Positions 1 through 7,189 of a stretch of 16,176 nucleotides of DNA are shown piece after piece. The notes beneath the pieces are model-generated. The model searched no databases. It was not told where the DNA came from and worked only from the letters and a program-made list of their open reading frames with translations. Origin of the DNA: Patescibacteria group bacterium (GTDB lineage: Bacteria > Patescibacteriota > Gracilibacteria > UBA1369 > PNNO01); the NCBI GenBank assembly GCA_024275695.1, contig JAJRYP010000012.1, positions 1-16,176 on the forward strand, read 5' to 3'. Each line of letters opens with the position of its first letter. Position 1 is the stretch's first letter. Both the position numbers and the translations under genes were made by a program.

Positions 1-2
1 GA

Positions 3-1289
3 GATGCCAATTACGATCCGGACTTTAACAAAAGTGCCAAAAAATTAATTGAATTTTACAATATGGTTTATCCAAAAAATCGTGTTGCGGGAATAATGGC
101 AATCAATTTTTCTTTCATCGAAAACTTGTTGAGAATTTTAAACAAGATAAAACTTAAAGATCAGATAATCACCGAAAAAAATTTATTTATGTATCTAAGC
201 TCCAATACCGCGGATATAGATCGACATGATGCAAAATCTATCGGCAATAGAAAAAAAATCATTGATTCTTTATTTAAAAACATAACCAAAAAATGCATAA
301 TTTCAATTCATAAATATCATCAATTAAACAAATTGATTAAAGAATCTTTTACAAAGAAAGATATTCAAATATGGCTTAATGATAGTAAAATATTCAAAAA
401 TGATATTCCCCAATTCAATTACGATAAAAATTCGGACTGTCTTGCAATAATTGAAAGTAATTTTTTAGGTGGAAAATCAAACAGATATATTAGAAGAAAC
501 ATATTCCGCGAAATTCAATTGGATAATAATATTGCAAATATAAAAACAACTATAATTTGGGAACATCTTGGCAAATTTAATCCTCCATTATCGACAATCT
601 ATCGAGGATATGTACGCGTTTTTATTCCAAAAGAAGCAATTCGTTTATCACCGGAGACATCGAAAGCAAATAAAAAATTTAACATATTCGATGCAAAATT
701 AAAAATTGTTCCGGAAGAAAAAAATATGATGCAATTTGAATATTCGTTGAAGGGAAATTTTTTAGATTCAGGTAAGTATCAATTTAAATATATAAAGCAA
801 TCCGGGGTTTATGACGAACTGCTCATAGAATCATATACACTACCAATTAAATACACATTTAAAAACTTATCTTCAAAAAATAAATTGTTTCATGAAAATG
901 TTTGCTCAATGAAACAATTAATCGATACTGATATTGAACACAATTTAAAAATCGCCAGAAGCAATAATAGCCCGCGTATCATTTCTCATGATTTTATCAA
1001 TCCTTCAATTGTTGAAATTAAATTTAATGAACCTGTTAGGTTTTCAAATGATAAAAACAAAGGAAATATAACTTTTTATCACAAAAAATTTGGAAAAGAA
1101 TTCCAAGTATCAAAAATAGATTGGATAAATAACACCACTTTAAATGTTCATATTGAAAAAATTCCAAATAAAGAAGAGGAATTTTATATACTCGAGTTAA
1201 ATAATATTGAAAATGAGACAGGAATACCAATAAAAGATTTTCCGAGAAAAATAACTGTAGTATATCGTTCTCAATATTTTCATAAATAA
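3..1289 (+). CDS. DUF4012 family protein with C-terminal SbsA-like Ig domain (5' partial)
   Basis: The frame is open to the window edge, so the gene starts upstream; 428 residues are visible. The first residues (DANYDPDFNKSAKKLIEFYN) fit the DUF4012 pattern of Asn-Pro-Asp-Phe, Ser-Ala, then a Phe-Tyr helix. The ATG at 63 lies inside this conserved stretch and is not the true start. About 150 residues in, NFLGGKSNRYIRR matches the DUF4012 segment before its beta-rich half, followed by GYVRVFIPKEAIRL. The last 105 residues or so (from NNSPRIISHDFINPS) resemble a bacterial Ig-like SbsA domain: PRI, then VEIKFNEPV, then the closing IENETGIPI. DUF4012 proteins are usually membrane-anchored envelope proteins of unknown biochemistry; the N-terminal anchor would lie outside this window. 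The gene is visibly more AT-rich than the ribosomal cluster and converges on the maf remnant. The family call is from motif recall only. Confidence 0.72.
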   Translation, partial: DANYDPDFNKSAKKLIEFYNMVYPKNRVAGIMAINFSFIENLLRILNKIKLKDQIITEKNLFMYLSSNTADIDRHDAKSIGNRKKIIDSLFKNITKKCIISIHKYHQLNKLIKESFTKKDIQIWLNDSKIFKNDIPQFNYDKNSDCLAIIESNFLGGKSNRYIRRNIFREIQLDNNIANIKTTIIWEHLGKFNPPLSTIYRGYVRVFIPKEAIRLSPETSKANKKFNIFDAKLKIVPEEKNMMQFEYSLKGNFLDSGKYQFKYIKQSGVYDELLIESYTLPIKYTFKNLSSKNKLFHENVCSMKQLIDTDIEHNLKIARSNNSPRIISHDFINPSIVEIKFNEPVRFSNDKNKGNITFYHKKFGKEFQVSKIDWINNTTLNVHIEKIPNKEEEFYILELNNIENETGIPIKDFPRKITVVYRSQYFHK

Positions 1290-1300
1290 TTATTTTTACC

Positions 1301-1596
1301 TTATTTTTCCATAATCTCAAACACATTAACGCCGATTTGTTTCATTAAATGCGCAAATCTGTAAATTGGAAATCCGACCACATTAGAATAATCGCCATTA
1401 ATCTTTTCGACAAACAGAGCGCAGGGTCCCTGAACTGCATATCCGGCAGCAACATCCTCCCACTTTCCAACTTCCAAATAAGCGTCCACTTGGCATTGAC
1501 TTGATAAGGTATCTTAAGTTCTTTTAATGTTTGGATTCGCCTTTCGCTCCCGGATGCAAGTATAATTTTTTTATCGTGAAATTTGTTAATCGACAT
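1301..1596 (-). pseudogene. maf: maf (septum-formation inhibitor / nucleotide pyrophosphatase) remnant with internal deletion and frameshift
   Basis: Two parts of one Maf protein lie in different frames. The N-terminal part starts at 1596 (MSINKFHDKKIILASGSERR), carrying the Maf opening loop ASxSxRR with Glu replacing the usual Pro, and runs through LKELKIPYQV. About 33 codons in, the match moves to another frame, which continues VDAYLEVGKWEDVAAGYAVQ and then GPCALFVEKINGDYSNVVGF, the normal Maf C-terminal third. Roughly 100 residues between them are missing, including the ADT catalytic motif. The remnant is about 98 codons against about 190 in the family. Intact Maf hydrolyses non-canonical or methylated nucleoside triphosphates; this copy cannot be active as a Maf. 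It lies 161 bp beyond map on the same strand, with no promoter seen. Confidence 0.85.
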
Positions 1597-1715
1597 AATT
1601 GTAGTATTTTTCCAATCACTAAATGGTACCTGAACAGATATGTAAATGTTTCATTACAGGTTGAGTTTCGGGGAATTAGTCTCTTAAAGATTAGCAAGTG
1701 CGATGTTGATACTTG

Positions 1716-1751
1716 GAGACAAGCAGGACTCGATTAAAGCTATCCTGTCTC
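1716..1751 (-). other. imperfect inverted repeat after map, possible 3' end hairpin
   Basis: GAGACA (1716-1721) pairs with TGTCTC (1746-1751), and GGA (1726-1728) with TCC (1743-1745), with a short bulge on one side. It is the only strong stem in the 161-bp gap between map and the maf remnant (1597-1757) and sits just past the map stop. No T-run follows on either strand, so it is not a standard intrinsic terminator. It could be an mRNA 3'-end stabiliser. I see nothing else in this gap. Confidence 0.35.
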
Positions 1752-1757
1752 GTACAT

Positions 1758-2507
1758 CTACTTAGTTAAAATTTCAGCGCCGGATTTGGTAACCGCGATT
1801 GTATGTTCCCACTGACATGCAGGTAGCTTATCCGCGGTTACGACTGTCCACCCGTCTTTTAGCGTGCTTACTTTTCCGCTGCCCATTGCAACTATCGGTT
1901 CTATTGCAAGGGTAATACCGGCTTTTAAAGTTGGGCCGGCGTTTCTTTGTTGGTAATTACATATAAAAGGATCTTCGTGGAGTTGTCTTCCTATTCCGTG
2001 ACCTGTTAATTCGCGTACAACACTATATCCGTGTCGCCCTTCTACAATTTTCTGGACGGTTTCTCCAATTACGTTCAGTGCTACTCCTTCTTTGATTTTT
2101 GATATTACTTCCGTCAGGGTTTTTTTTACCACGAAAACAAATTCTTTGGTCTTTTCGGGAACATTGCCGATGAATAAAGTACGCGCGCTATCGGAATGAA
2201 ACCCTTTATGTAAAATACCGCAGTCGATCGTGAATATATCTCCATCTTTTAGAATTCTGTTTCCGGGGATCGAATGAACCACTTCCTCGTTAACAGATGC
2301 GCAAATAATCCCGGGAAATCCTTTATAGCCTTTGAAAGAAGGCTTTACTCCTAATTTTTTCATTAACGAACCGGCATAATCGTTTATCTGGCCGGTTGTT
2401 TTACCAACTTCAACATAATTTGCAAGTTCGCTTAAAATGTTTGAAAGAATCTTCCCACCTTCGCGCATGAGCTCAATTTCTTCCGGAGTTTTAATTATAA
2501 TTGCCAT
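1758..2507 (-). CDS. map: methionine aminopeptidase, type I
   Basis: This 249-aa cytosolic enzyme removes the initiator methionine from nascent proteins. All five metal ligands of the family are in place: Asp95 (TIDCG), Asp106 (FHSDSART), His170 (ELTGHGIGR), Glu203 (LAIEPIV) and Glu234 (QWEHTIAV). The substrate-side histidines are His78 (VVHSIPG) and His177 (LHEDP). The usual VHGIP reads VHSIP here. There is no N-terminal zinc-finger extension, as expected for the bacterial type Ia form, and the length is normal. The start ATG directly follows the adk stop (TAGATG, no spacer), which suggests translational coupling. No Shine-Dalgarno is visible. It is the last intact gene of the cluster; the infA, rpmJ and rpsM genes that often follow are not here. 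Confidence 0.97.
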   Translation of the reverse strand: MAIIIKTPEEIELMREGGKILSNILSELANYVEVGKTTGQINDYAGSLMKKLGVKPSFKGYKGFPGIICASVNEEVVHSIPGNRILKDGDIFTIDCGILHKGFHSDSARTLFIGNVPEKTKEFVFVVKKTLTEVISKIKEGVALNVIGETVQKIVEGRHGYSVVRELTGHGIGRQLHEDPFICNYQQRNAGPTLKAGITLAIEPIVAMGSGKVSTLKDGWTVVTADKLPACQWEHTIAVTKSGAEILTK

Positions 2508-3146
2508 CTATTTGTAAATGGGATCTAATGTTTCGAAAAGCTCCTTGGAAACAGCTTCAATGCTCTGTTCTCCATTTATTCGAAGGAGTTTGCCCTGTTC
2601 GAGGTACATATTGATAACGGGCATTGTTTCATCAAAATAAGCCTTGATTCGCGTTTTGATACTTTCCGGATTATCATCACTTCGAGTTATAAGCTCTCCC
2701 CGGCATCTTTCACACATATCGTTTTCATAATCGGCGGGATATACCGTTTTACATTTTGAGCAAATTCTTCTTAAAGTAAGTCTGTTAAGAGCAACTTGTT
2801 CGGAAAGATCGAGAATAACCGCTTTATATTCCCTTCCGTGTTTTTCGAGAAGCGCATCCAGACTCTGCGCCTGTTCCATCTTTCGTGGAATTCCGTCAAA
2901 AATAACATTTTTTCCTTTAGGAACATTTTTTAGAAAATTTTCAACAATTTCCATTACTATTTCGTTTGGAACAAGATGTCCGGCTTCAATAATCTCTTTA
3001 ACTTTTTTACCGAGCTTGCTATCTTCTTTCGAAAGCCTGCGAAGTTCGGCTCCGGTTTCAAAATATGCCGTATCGTATCTGTCCTTTAGAATCTTTCCTT
3101 GAGTTCCTTTCCCGGAACCCTGTATGCCAAACAGAATCAAGTCCAT
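2508..3146 (-). CDS. adk: adenylate kinase
   Basis: A 212-aa cytosolic nucleotide kinase catalysing ATP + AMP to 2 ADP. The P-loop at residues 7-15 reads GIQGSGKGT, with Gln where most family members have Pro. The AMP-binding region (TGAELRR at 31-37, FDGIPR at 83-88) is present. The LID carries a four-cysteine zinc site (Cys129, Cys132, Cys145, Cys148; RICSKC and MCERC), so it is the zinc-bound long form seen in Gram-positives and many CPR. The arginines that close over the phosphates (RRI near 126-128, TRSDD at 154-158, KTRIKAY at 164-170) are conserved. It lies between secY and map, the common spc-operon order, but 106 bp from secY because of two hairpin elements. It ends in TAG directly against the map start. 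Confidence 0.97.
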   Translation of the reverse strand: MDLILFGIQGSGKGTQGKILKDRYDTAYFETGAELRRLSKEDSKLGKKVKEIIEAGHLVPNEIVMEIVENFLKNVPKGKNVIFDGIPRKMEQAQSLDALLEKHGREYKAVILDLSEQVALNRLTLRRICSKCKTVYPADYENDMCERCRGELITRSDDNPESIKTRIKAYFDETMPVINMYLEQGKLLRINGEQSIEAVSKELFETLDPIYK

Positions 3147-3180
3147 GTTGTTAGTTTGTTAATTGTTAGTGTTGACTCCC

Positions 3181-3209
3181 TTGAAGGACAACCTACGGTT
3201 TTCCTTCAA
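3181..3209 (-). other. long hairpin in the secY-adk spacer
   Basis: TTGAAGGA (3181-3188) and AACC (3190-3193) pair with GGTT (3197-3200) and TCCTTCAA (3202-3209). The stem has 12 pairs, one C/T mismatch and a 3-nt loop. No T-run follows on the minus strand, so it is probably not a terminator. In the secY-adk transcript it would be a stable intercistronic structure that could set processing or relative expression. Confidence 0.6.
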
Positions 3210-3228
3210 ACATCCTTTCCCTTTAGAG

Positions 3229-3251
3229 AGTCGCTCGCTTCGCTCGCGACT
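3229..3251 (-). repeat. GC-rich GCGAAGC-type palindromic element, secY-adk spacer
   Basis: The outer arms AGTCGC and GCGACT (3229-3234 and 3246-3251) form a perfect stem around a TCGCTTCGCTC core. The minus strand contains GAGCGAAGCGAGC. It touches the secY stop and is a member of the short GC-rich family found in other long spacers of the cluster. Its minus strand (GCGAGCGAAGCGAGCGAC) is nearly the same as a stretch inside the rplD tail. Confidence 0.6.
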
Positions 3252-3252
3252 G

Positions 3253-4551
3253 TTAATAAAACTTGGAATAATCATGCATTACCAATTGCGCGTTAACTTG
3301 TCTGATCAATTCCAGGACAACTCCAACTATAATAATCATCCCGGCACCACTAATGAGTAAGGGTACGCTTCCAAGTGCAAGCGATGAAAACACCGAACTT
3401 AAAATAATGGGAAGAACCGCAATAAAGGCAATAAACAGCCCACCCCATAAATTCAGTCTGCTTGAGATTTTTCCTATATAATCCGCCGTCTCTTTTCCCG
3501 GACGAATTCCCGGAACATAGCCTCCGCGTTTTTGCAGGTTTTCAGCAACCTGTTCCGGATTGAACGTAATGCTCACATAGAAAAAAGTAAACGCTATAAC
3601 GAGCAAGAAATATGCTCCTATATACAAAGGACTGTTTATATGGAAATAAGTTAAAATCGTATCTGCGATCGCTTTTAACGCCCCGGATTCCGAATTTTGG
3701 AAAAGTTGGGCAAGTACTCCCGGAAAACTGGCCATTGATACGGCAAAGATAATGGGAATCATTCCAGCCTGATTAATACGAATAGGCAAAATAGCATGAT
3801 CACTTTTTCCTCTAGTCCCGCGTCCCGCATACACCACCGGTATTTGTCGTTGTCCTTCGGTTACCATAATCACAACAGTGAGCAGTACGATTGTTACGAG
3901 CAGCATTAGCACAAAAGGTATAAGTCTTGATGTTTCTTGTTGTGTTAACGCAAGTGTTTGTCCGAGAACCGTCGGGATACTTGAGATAATTCCGGCAAAG
4001 ATGATAAGCGAAATACCGTTACCGATTCCATATTCGGAAATAAGTTCACCGAGCCACATAATGAATACAGTCCCCGCCGTAATTGTTATCATGATAGGAA
4101 GAACCACAGCCGGATTTCCGATATCCGGTACAATGGGTACTGAAGATTGTGAATTAATAAGCACAATCATTCCATATGATTGTAGAAAAGCGATCGGTAC
4201 CGTAAGCCATCTTGTATATTGATTGATTTTCTGTCGCCCTTGTTCACCTTCTTTAGATAGATTCTCCAGTCTTGGCACGATAACGGTTAGAAGTTGCATA
4301 ATGATGGACGCGTTGATGTAAGGAGAAAGTCCCATCAAAATAATTGAGAAATTCTCTGCGCTTCCACCTGTTAAAGCACTAAAAATACCCAGTAATGAAT
4401 TTTGATTGATTACACTTCGGATTGCGTCAAGATTTGCACCGGGAATGGAAACCTGAGTGCAAATTCTGAAAATAAGAATGATTCCGAGTGTAAAAAGTAT
4501 TTTTTTTCGAAGATCTTTAGAGTTCCAAATCTGCTGAATATATTTGAACAT
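3253..4551 (-). CDS. secY: protein translocase subunit SecY
   Basis: The 432-aa channel subunit of the SecYEG translocon passes unfolded proteins across, or inserts them into, the cytoplasmic membrane. About ten hydrophobic segments are visible, at roughly 17-34, 66-90, 115-133, 148-170, 174-196, 210-230, 263-282, 308-328, 368-390 and 394-415. The plug region follows the first segment (QVSIPGANLDAI, 33-44). The cytosolic loop RGTRGKSDHAILPIRIN (244-260) and loop KRGGYVPGIRPG (341-352, the Arg needed for SecA and ribosome engagement at 350) are conserved. The length is typical. It lies 19 bp after rplO in normal spc order; no Shine-Dalgarno precedes the ATG. SecE and SecG are not in this window. 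Confidence 0.98.
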   Translation of the reverse strand: MFKYIQQIWNSKDLRKKILFTLGIILIFRICTQVSIPGANLDAIRSVINQNSLLGIFSALTGGSAENFSIILMGLSPYINASIIMQLLTVIVPRLENLSKEGEQGRQKINQYTRWLTVPIAFLQSYGMIVLINSQSSVPIVPDIGNPAVVLPIMITITAGTVFIMWLGELISEYGIGNGISLIIFAGIISSIPTVLGQTLALTQQETSRLIPFVLMLLVTIVLLTVVIMVTEGQRQIPVVYAGRGTRGKSDHAILPIRINQAGMIPIIFAVSMASFPGVLAQLFQNSESGALKAIADTILTYFHINSPLYIGAYFLLVIAFTFFYVSITFNPEQVAENLQKRGGYVPGIRPGKETADYIGKISSRLNLWGGLFIAFIAVLPIILSSVFSSLALGSVPLLISGAGMIIIVGVVLELIRQVNAQLVMHDYSKFY

Positions 4552-4570
4552 ATATAGTTGGCTTTATAAG

Positions 4571-5074
4571 TTATTTTTTTTGCGCAGCCACTTCTTCTTT
4601 TGGCGTTTCGTCTTTGGCGGATTTGGCGGGCGCGGTTATCGTAAGTGAGCCTTTTGCTTTTTTTACTTTCTCATCGGCCGATTTAGTTGCCGCATCCACG
4701 GTAATTGTAAGTTTCTTTGTTAATTCTCCGTTTCCGAGCAATTTAACAGGTTTATTCTTTTTTGAAATCAACTTTTTTGCCAATAACGCTTCTTTATCAA
4801 CATTGGCATTGTCGTCAAATACATTTAATGCATCTACATTAACAACTTGATATACGATGGCGTTTGGATTTTTAAATCCTTTTAATTTTGGCATACGTTG
4901 AATGAACGGTGTTTGACCGCCTTCAAATCCCGGACGTCTTTTTCCTCCACTTCTCGCATTCTGACCATTCATACCTCGAGTTGAATATGTTCCCATACCG
5001 GAACCGTTTCCACGTCCCACCCTTTTTCTTCTATGTCGAGCTCCTTTGTTGCTCTTTAATGTTAATAAATCCAT
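4571..5074 (-). CDS. rplO: 50S ribosomal protein L15
   Basis: L15 is a late-assembling large-subunit protein whose Gly/Arg-rich N-terminal arm threads into 23S rRNA. That arm is clear here: GARHRRKRVGRGNGSGMGTY at 11-30, then SGGKRRPGFEGGQTPF (42-57), the family signature. Residues 60-150 form the globular domain, with GNGELTKKLTITVDAATKSA. The chain is 167 aa against about 145 for most bacteria; the excess is a charged low-complexity tail from about residue 147 (APAKSAKDETPKEEVAAQKK). It follows rpsE after 21 bp with no rpmD between them, although L30 normally occupies this place. No Shine-Dalgarno precedes the start. Confidence 0.97.
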   Translation of the reverse strand: MDLLTLKSNKGARHRRKRVGRGNGSGMGTYSTRGMNGQNARSGGKRRPGFEGGQTPFIQRMPKLKGFKNPNAIVYQVVNVDALNVFDDNANVDKEALLAKKLISKKNKPVKLLGNGELTKKLTITVDAATKSADEKVKKAKGSLTITAPAKSAKDETPKEEVAAQKK

Positions 5075-5095
5075 TGCTATTTAATAATTTAAGAA

Positions 5096-5653
5096 TTAGT
5101 TATCTTTAGGTTTATCCGCTTTAGGCGTATCGGCTTTTACTTCTTCTTTTTTAACGGCGGCTTTTTTCTTTGGAGCGGTTCGTTTTGTAAGCATGCCTAG
5201 CGCTTTATAAGCGGCTTGAGTATTAGCTACGCGATTATTTGTTCCAAACGATTTGCTTAAAATATTTTTGATTCCCGCAAGTTCAACCACTTTTCTTATT
5301 GCTCCTCCGGCGATGATACCGGTACCTTCGGACGCGGGCATCATTAAAATTTTTGAACTTTTCAGTTTAATCTTAATCTCATGCGGGATAGTGGTTCCAA
5401 AAATAGGCACTCTGATTATTGATCTTTTGGCTTTTGAAATCGCTTTTTGAATAGCACCTGTTACTTCGGTCGATTTTCCGATTCCGATTCCAACGCGACC
5501 TTTTCTGTCTCCTATTACAACAGTTGCGCGAAATCTAAGTCTTCGTCCACCTTTAACCACACGTGTAACACGATCAATTTGAATTACTTCTTCATCAAAT
5601 TCTTTTTTTTCTTTGATTGGTGATCTTCCTTTTTTATGTACTGGTTTTGCCAC
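5096..5653 (-). CDS. rpsE: 30S ribosomal protein S5
   Basis: S5 contributes to decoding accuracy and mRNA entry on the small subunit. The N-terminal double-stranded-RNA-binding fold is at about 22-88 (VKGGRRLRFRATVVIGDRKG at 33-52, then VGIGIGKS). The C-terminal ribosomal S5D2-like fold is at about 95-155 (MMPASEGTGIIAGGAIRKVV at 104-123, then LAGIKNILSKSFGTNN). From about residue 160 it carries a Lys/Ala/Asp/Pro-rich tail. The total is 185 aa, roughly 20 longer than the E. coli protein. The start is GTG (5651-5653), chosen because it gives the usual N-terminus MAKPVHKKGR. No Shine-Dalgarno is seen in the AT-rich leader AATAAAGTG. It lies between rplR (39 bp) and rplO (21 bp). Confidence 0.97.
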   Translation of the reverse strand: MAKPVHKKGRSPIKEKKEFDEEVIQIDRVTRVVKGGRRLRFRATVVIGDRKGRVGIGIGKSTEVTGAIQKAISKAKRSIIRVPIFGTTIPHEIKIKLKSSKILMMPASEGTGIIAGGAIRKVVELAGIKNILSKSFGTNNRVANTQAAYKALGMLTKRTAPKKKAAVKKEEVKADTPKADKPKDN

Positions 5654-5692
5654 TTTATTTATGATTAGTTATTAGAAATAAGAAATTAGTAG

Positions 5693-6031
5693 TTAAAAGT
5701 TTAAACCGCCTTCACGAGCCCCTTCGGCCAATTCCTTAACTCGTCCATGATACTTGAAACCGTTTCTATCGAATACGCAACTTGTGATTTTTTGCTCTCC
5801 CGCTTTTTTAGCTATTTCAAGCCCGACTTTTTTAGCTTTATCCGTTTTTTTCTCTTTCTTCATTTTTATATCGGATGCACTTGCAAGAGTCTTCCCGGCA
5901 TTATCATCAATAAGTTGAGCGTAAATAGACGCGTTACTTCTAAATACGATTAATCTCGGACGATCTTTTGTCCCTCGTATTTTAGCGGCGATTTTTACAT
6001 GCCTTCTTTTTCTGGCTTCGTATTTCTTCAT
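5693..6031 (-). CDS. rplR: 50S ribosomal protein L18
   Basis: L18 binds 5S rRNA and, with L5, docks it onto the central protuberance. The 112-aa chain is of normal length with no added tail. It shows the basic N-terminal arm (MKKYEARKRRHVKIAAKIRG), the RPRLIVFRSNASIYAQLIDD strand-helix core (24-43), and the C-terminal signature CVFDRNGFKYHGRVKELAEG followed by AREGGLNF. It is 62 bp from rplF; that spacer is AT-rich (TTAATTAAG and similar) with no GC-rich element. No Shine-Dalgarno precedes the ATG. Confidence 0.97.
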   Translation of the reverse strand: MKKYEARKRRHVKIAAKIRGTKDRPRLIVFRSNASIYAQLIDDNAGKTLASASDIKMKKEKKTDKAKKVGLEIAKKAGEQKITSCVFDRNGFKYHGRVKELAEGAREGGLNF

Positions 6032-6093
6032 TTTCGAGATGTTTAGTTTATGTAAATTAATTAAGTTTTAATTGATTTCTCAAGGTGTGATAT

Positions 6094-6645
6094 TTATTCC
6101 GCCTTACCAACAGCCTTACCGGCTTTTCGAGCAACATATTCTCCTTCATATCTGATTCCTTTTCCTTTGTAAGGTTCGGGTTTTCTATATGATCTGATTT
6201 TTGACGCAACTTCTCCCACCATTTGTTTGCTTATCCCGCTTACAATTACTATATTTTTCTTTTCCTTATCAAGATCAAAAGTGATTCCTTCGGGAGCTTT
6301 ATATTCGATAGGATGTGAAAATCCCAAATTGAGCGTAAGTTTTGATCCTTGAGCTTGAGCTTTGTATCCAACGCCGATTACTTCAAGACGTTTTTCAAAA
6401 CCTTTTGTTACACCTATAACCATGTTGTTGATAAGATTTCGGCTTAATCCGTGAAAACTTCTTGCTTTTTTGCTTTCGTCTTTTCGGGTAACAATAATTT
6501 CGTTATCTTTAATTTCAACAGTGACACTGTCTTGAATTTTTTCGGAGAGTTCACCTTTAGGACCTTTTACATAACATATTCCATCCTTCATTTCTACGGT
6601 TACTCCTTCCGGTAAGCTAATTGGCAATTTTCCTATTCGTGACAT
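6094..6645 (-). CDS. rplF: 50S ribosomal protein L6
   Basis: L6 lies near the factor-binding site beside the sarcin-ricin loop. The 183-aa sequence begins MSRIGKLPISLPEGVTVEMK, the family N-terminus, and has two repeats of the L6 alpha-beta fold (about 1-82 and 83-175). The second holds the RNA-binding signature PEPYKGKGIRYEGEYVARKA. The length is normal and there is only a short GKAVGKAE end. The upstream spacer to rpsH is 79 bp and contains a GC-rich repeat element; directly before the ATG there is only an AT-rich TTAATTAATTAATATTACAT tract with no Shine-Dalgarno. Confidence 0.97.
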   Translation of the reverse strand: MSRIGKLPISLPEGVTVEMKDGICYVKGPKGELSEKIQDSVTVEIKDNEIIVTRKDESKKARSFHGLSRNLINNMVIGVTKGFEKRLEVIGVGYKAQAQGSKLTLNLGFSHPIEYKAPEGITFDLDKEKKNIVIVSGISKQMVGEVASKIRSYRKPEPYKGKGIRYEGEYVARKAGKAVGKAE

Positions 6646-6688
6646 TATGTAATATTAATTAATTAATTTTTTTAGATTTTTTTAGATC

Positions 6689-6722
6689 CGCTTCGCTCCA
6701 TAGAGCTTCGCGTTGCTCGCTC
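6689..6722 (-). repeat. GC-rich GCGAAGC-type element, rpsH-rplF spacer
   Basis: The spacer between the rpsH stop and rplF contains, on the minus strand, GAGCGAGC, then GCGAAGCTC, TATG, GAGCGAAGC. There are two GCGAAGC copies, and GCTC-TATG-GAGC can form a small stem. The rest of the spacer (6646-6688) is AT-rich, with a tandem TTTTTTTAGAT pair. The GC-rich block stands out sharply in base composition from its surroundings. Confidence 0.55.
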
Positions 6723-6724
6723 TG

Positions 6725-7114
6725 TTAGTATACTTCACAGAGAATTTCTCCTCCCAGTTTTTGCTTGTAAGCTTCTTCACCGCTCATAACACCTTTTGAT
6801 GTTGAAACCACCAGTACTCCCAATCCACTTCGTACTCTTTTAATATCTTTGCTTTTTACATAAATTCTTTGACCGGGCTTGCTGATTCTCTTAAAGTGCG
6901 GGTGCTGCTGTCCTTCAATCGGCTTTAACGTAACAAGAAGTTCTTTAAATTTGCCTGATTCCTGAACTTTGTACTGTTTAATGAATCTTCTTTCGACAAG
7001 CACTTTGGAAAGTGATTCTTTTATTTTCGAGTAAGGTATAACAGTACTTTTGAGTCCGGCTTGCGACGCGTTTCTGATTCTGGTTAAGTAATCTGCGATT
7101 GGGTCGGTATTCAT
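6725..7114 (-). CDS. rpsH: 30S ribosomal protein S8
   Basis: S8 is a primary 16S rRNA binder that organises the central domain of the small subunit. The 129-aa chain shows MNTDPIADYLTRIRNASQAG (1-20), the S8 N-terminus, and the C-terminal signature KRVRSGLGVLVVSTSKGVMS followed by GEEAYKQKLGGEILCEVY. The frame is open upstream to 7297, but that stretch is rpsN read in another frame; the ATG at 7112-7114 gives the family N-terminus. No Shine-Dalgarno is seen (ACTTAAATAATATG). In many bacteria S8 represses the spc operon by binding rpl5-region mRNA; no such site could be recognised here by eye. Confidence 0.97.
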   Translation of the reverse strand: MNTDPIADYLTRIRNASQAGLKSTVIPYSKIKESLSKVLVERRFIKQYKVQESGKFKELLVTLKPIEGQQHPHFKRISKPGQRIYVKSKDIKRVRSGLGVLVVSTSKGVMSGEEAYKQKLGGEILCEVY

Positions 7115-7170
7115 ATTATTTAAGTAATTTATAATTATTAGTGATTTCAGGTAAATTATTAAGGGGGAAG

Positions 7171-7189
7171 GTTTGCGCGAAGCGCAAAC
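7171..7189 (-). repeat. perfect 8-bp GC-rich hairpin touching the rpsN stop codon
   Basis: GTTTGCGC and GCGCAAAC form a perfect stem around a 3-nt loop (GAA on plus, TTC on minus). The final G of the rpsN TAG stop is the first base of the hairpin on the minus strand. A C-rich and then AT-rich stretch follows, without a T-run, so it is not a standard terminator. The core GCGCGAAGCGC relates it to the GC-rich family of the other long spacers. The rpsN-rpsH spacer is 74 bp. Confidence 0.6.

Noticed and set aside
1716..1751. ATCGAGTCCTGC...TCTCCA on the minus strand resembles the T-arm and 3' end of a tRNA.
   Set aside because: The stem loop would be 14 nt rather than 7, and the upstream part of the tRNA would fall in map coding sequence.
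4614..4850. Plus-strand ORFs of 60-134 codons across the ribosomal genes.
   Set aside because: They are antisense shadows of conserved genes, with Phe/Leu/Ser-rich content from Lys-rich coding on the other strand, and no start signals.
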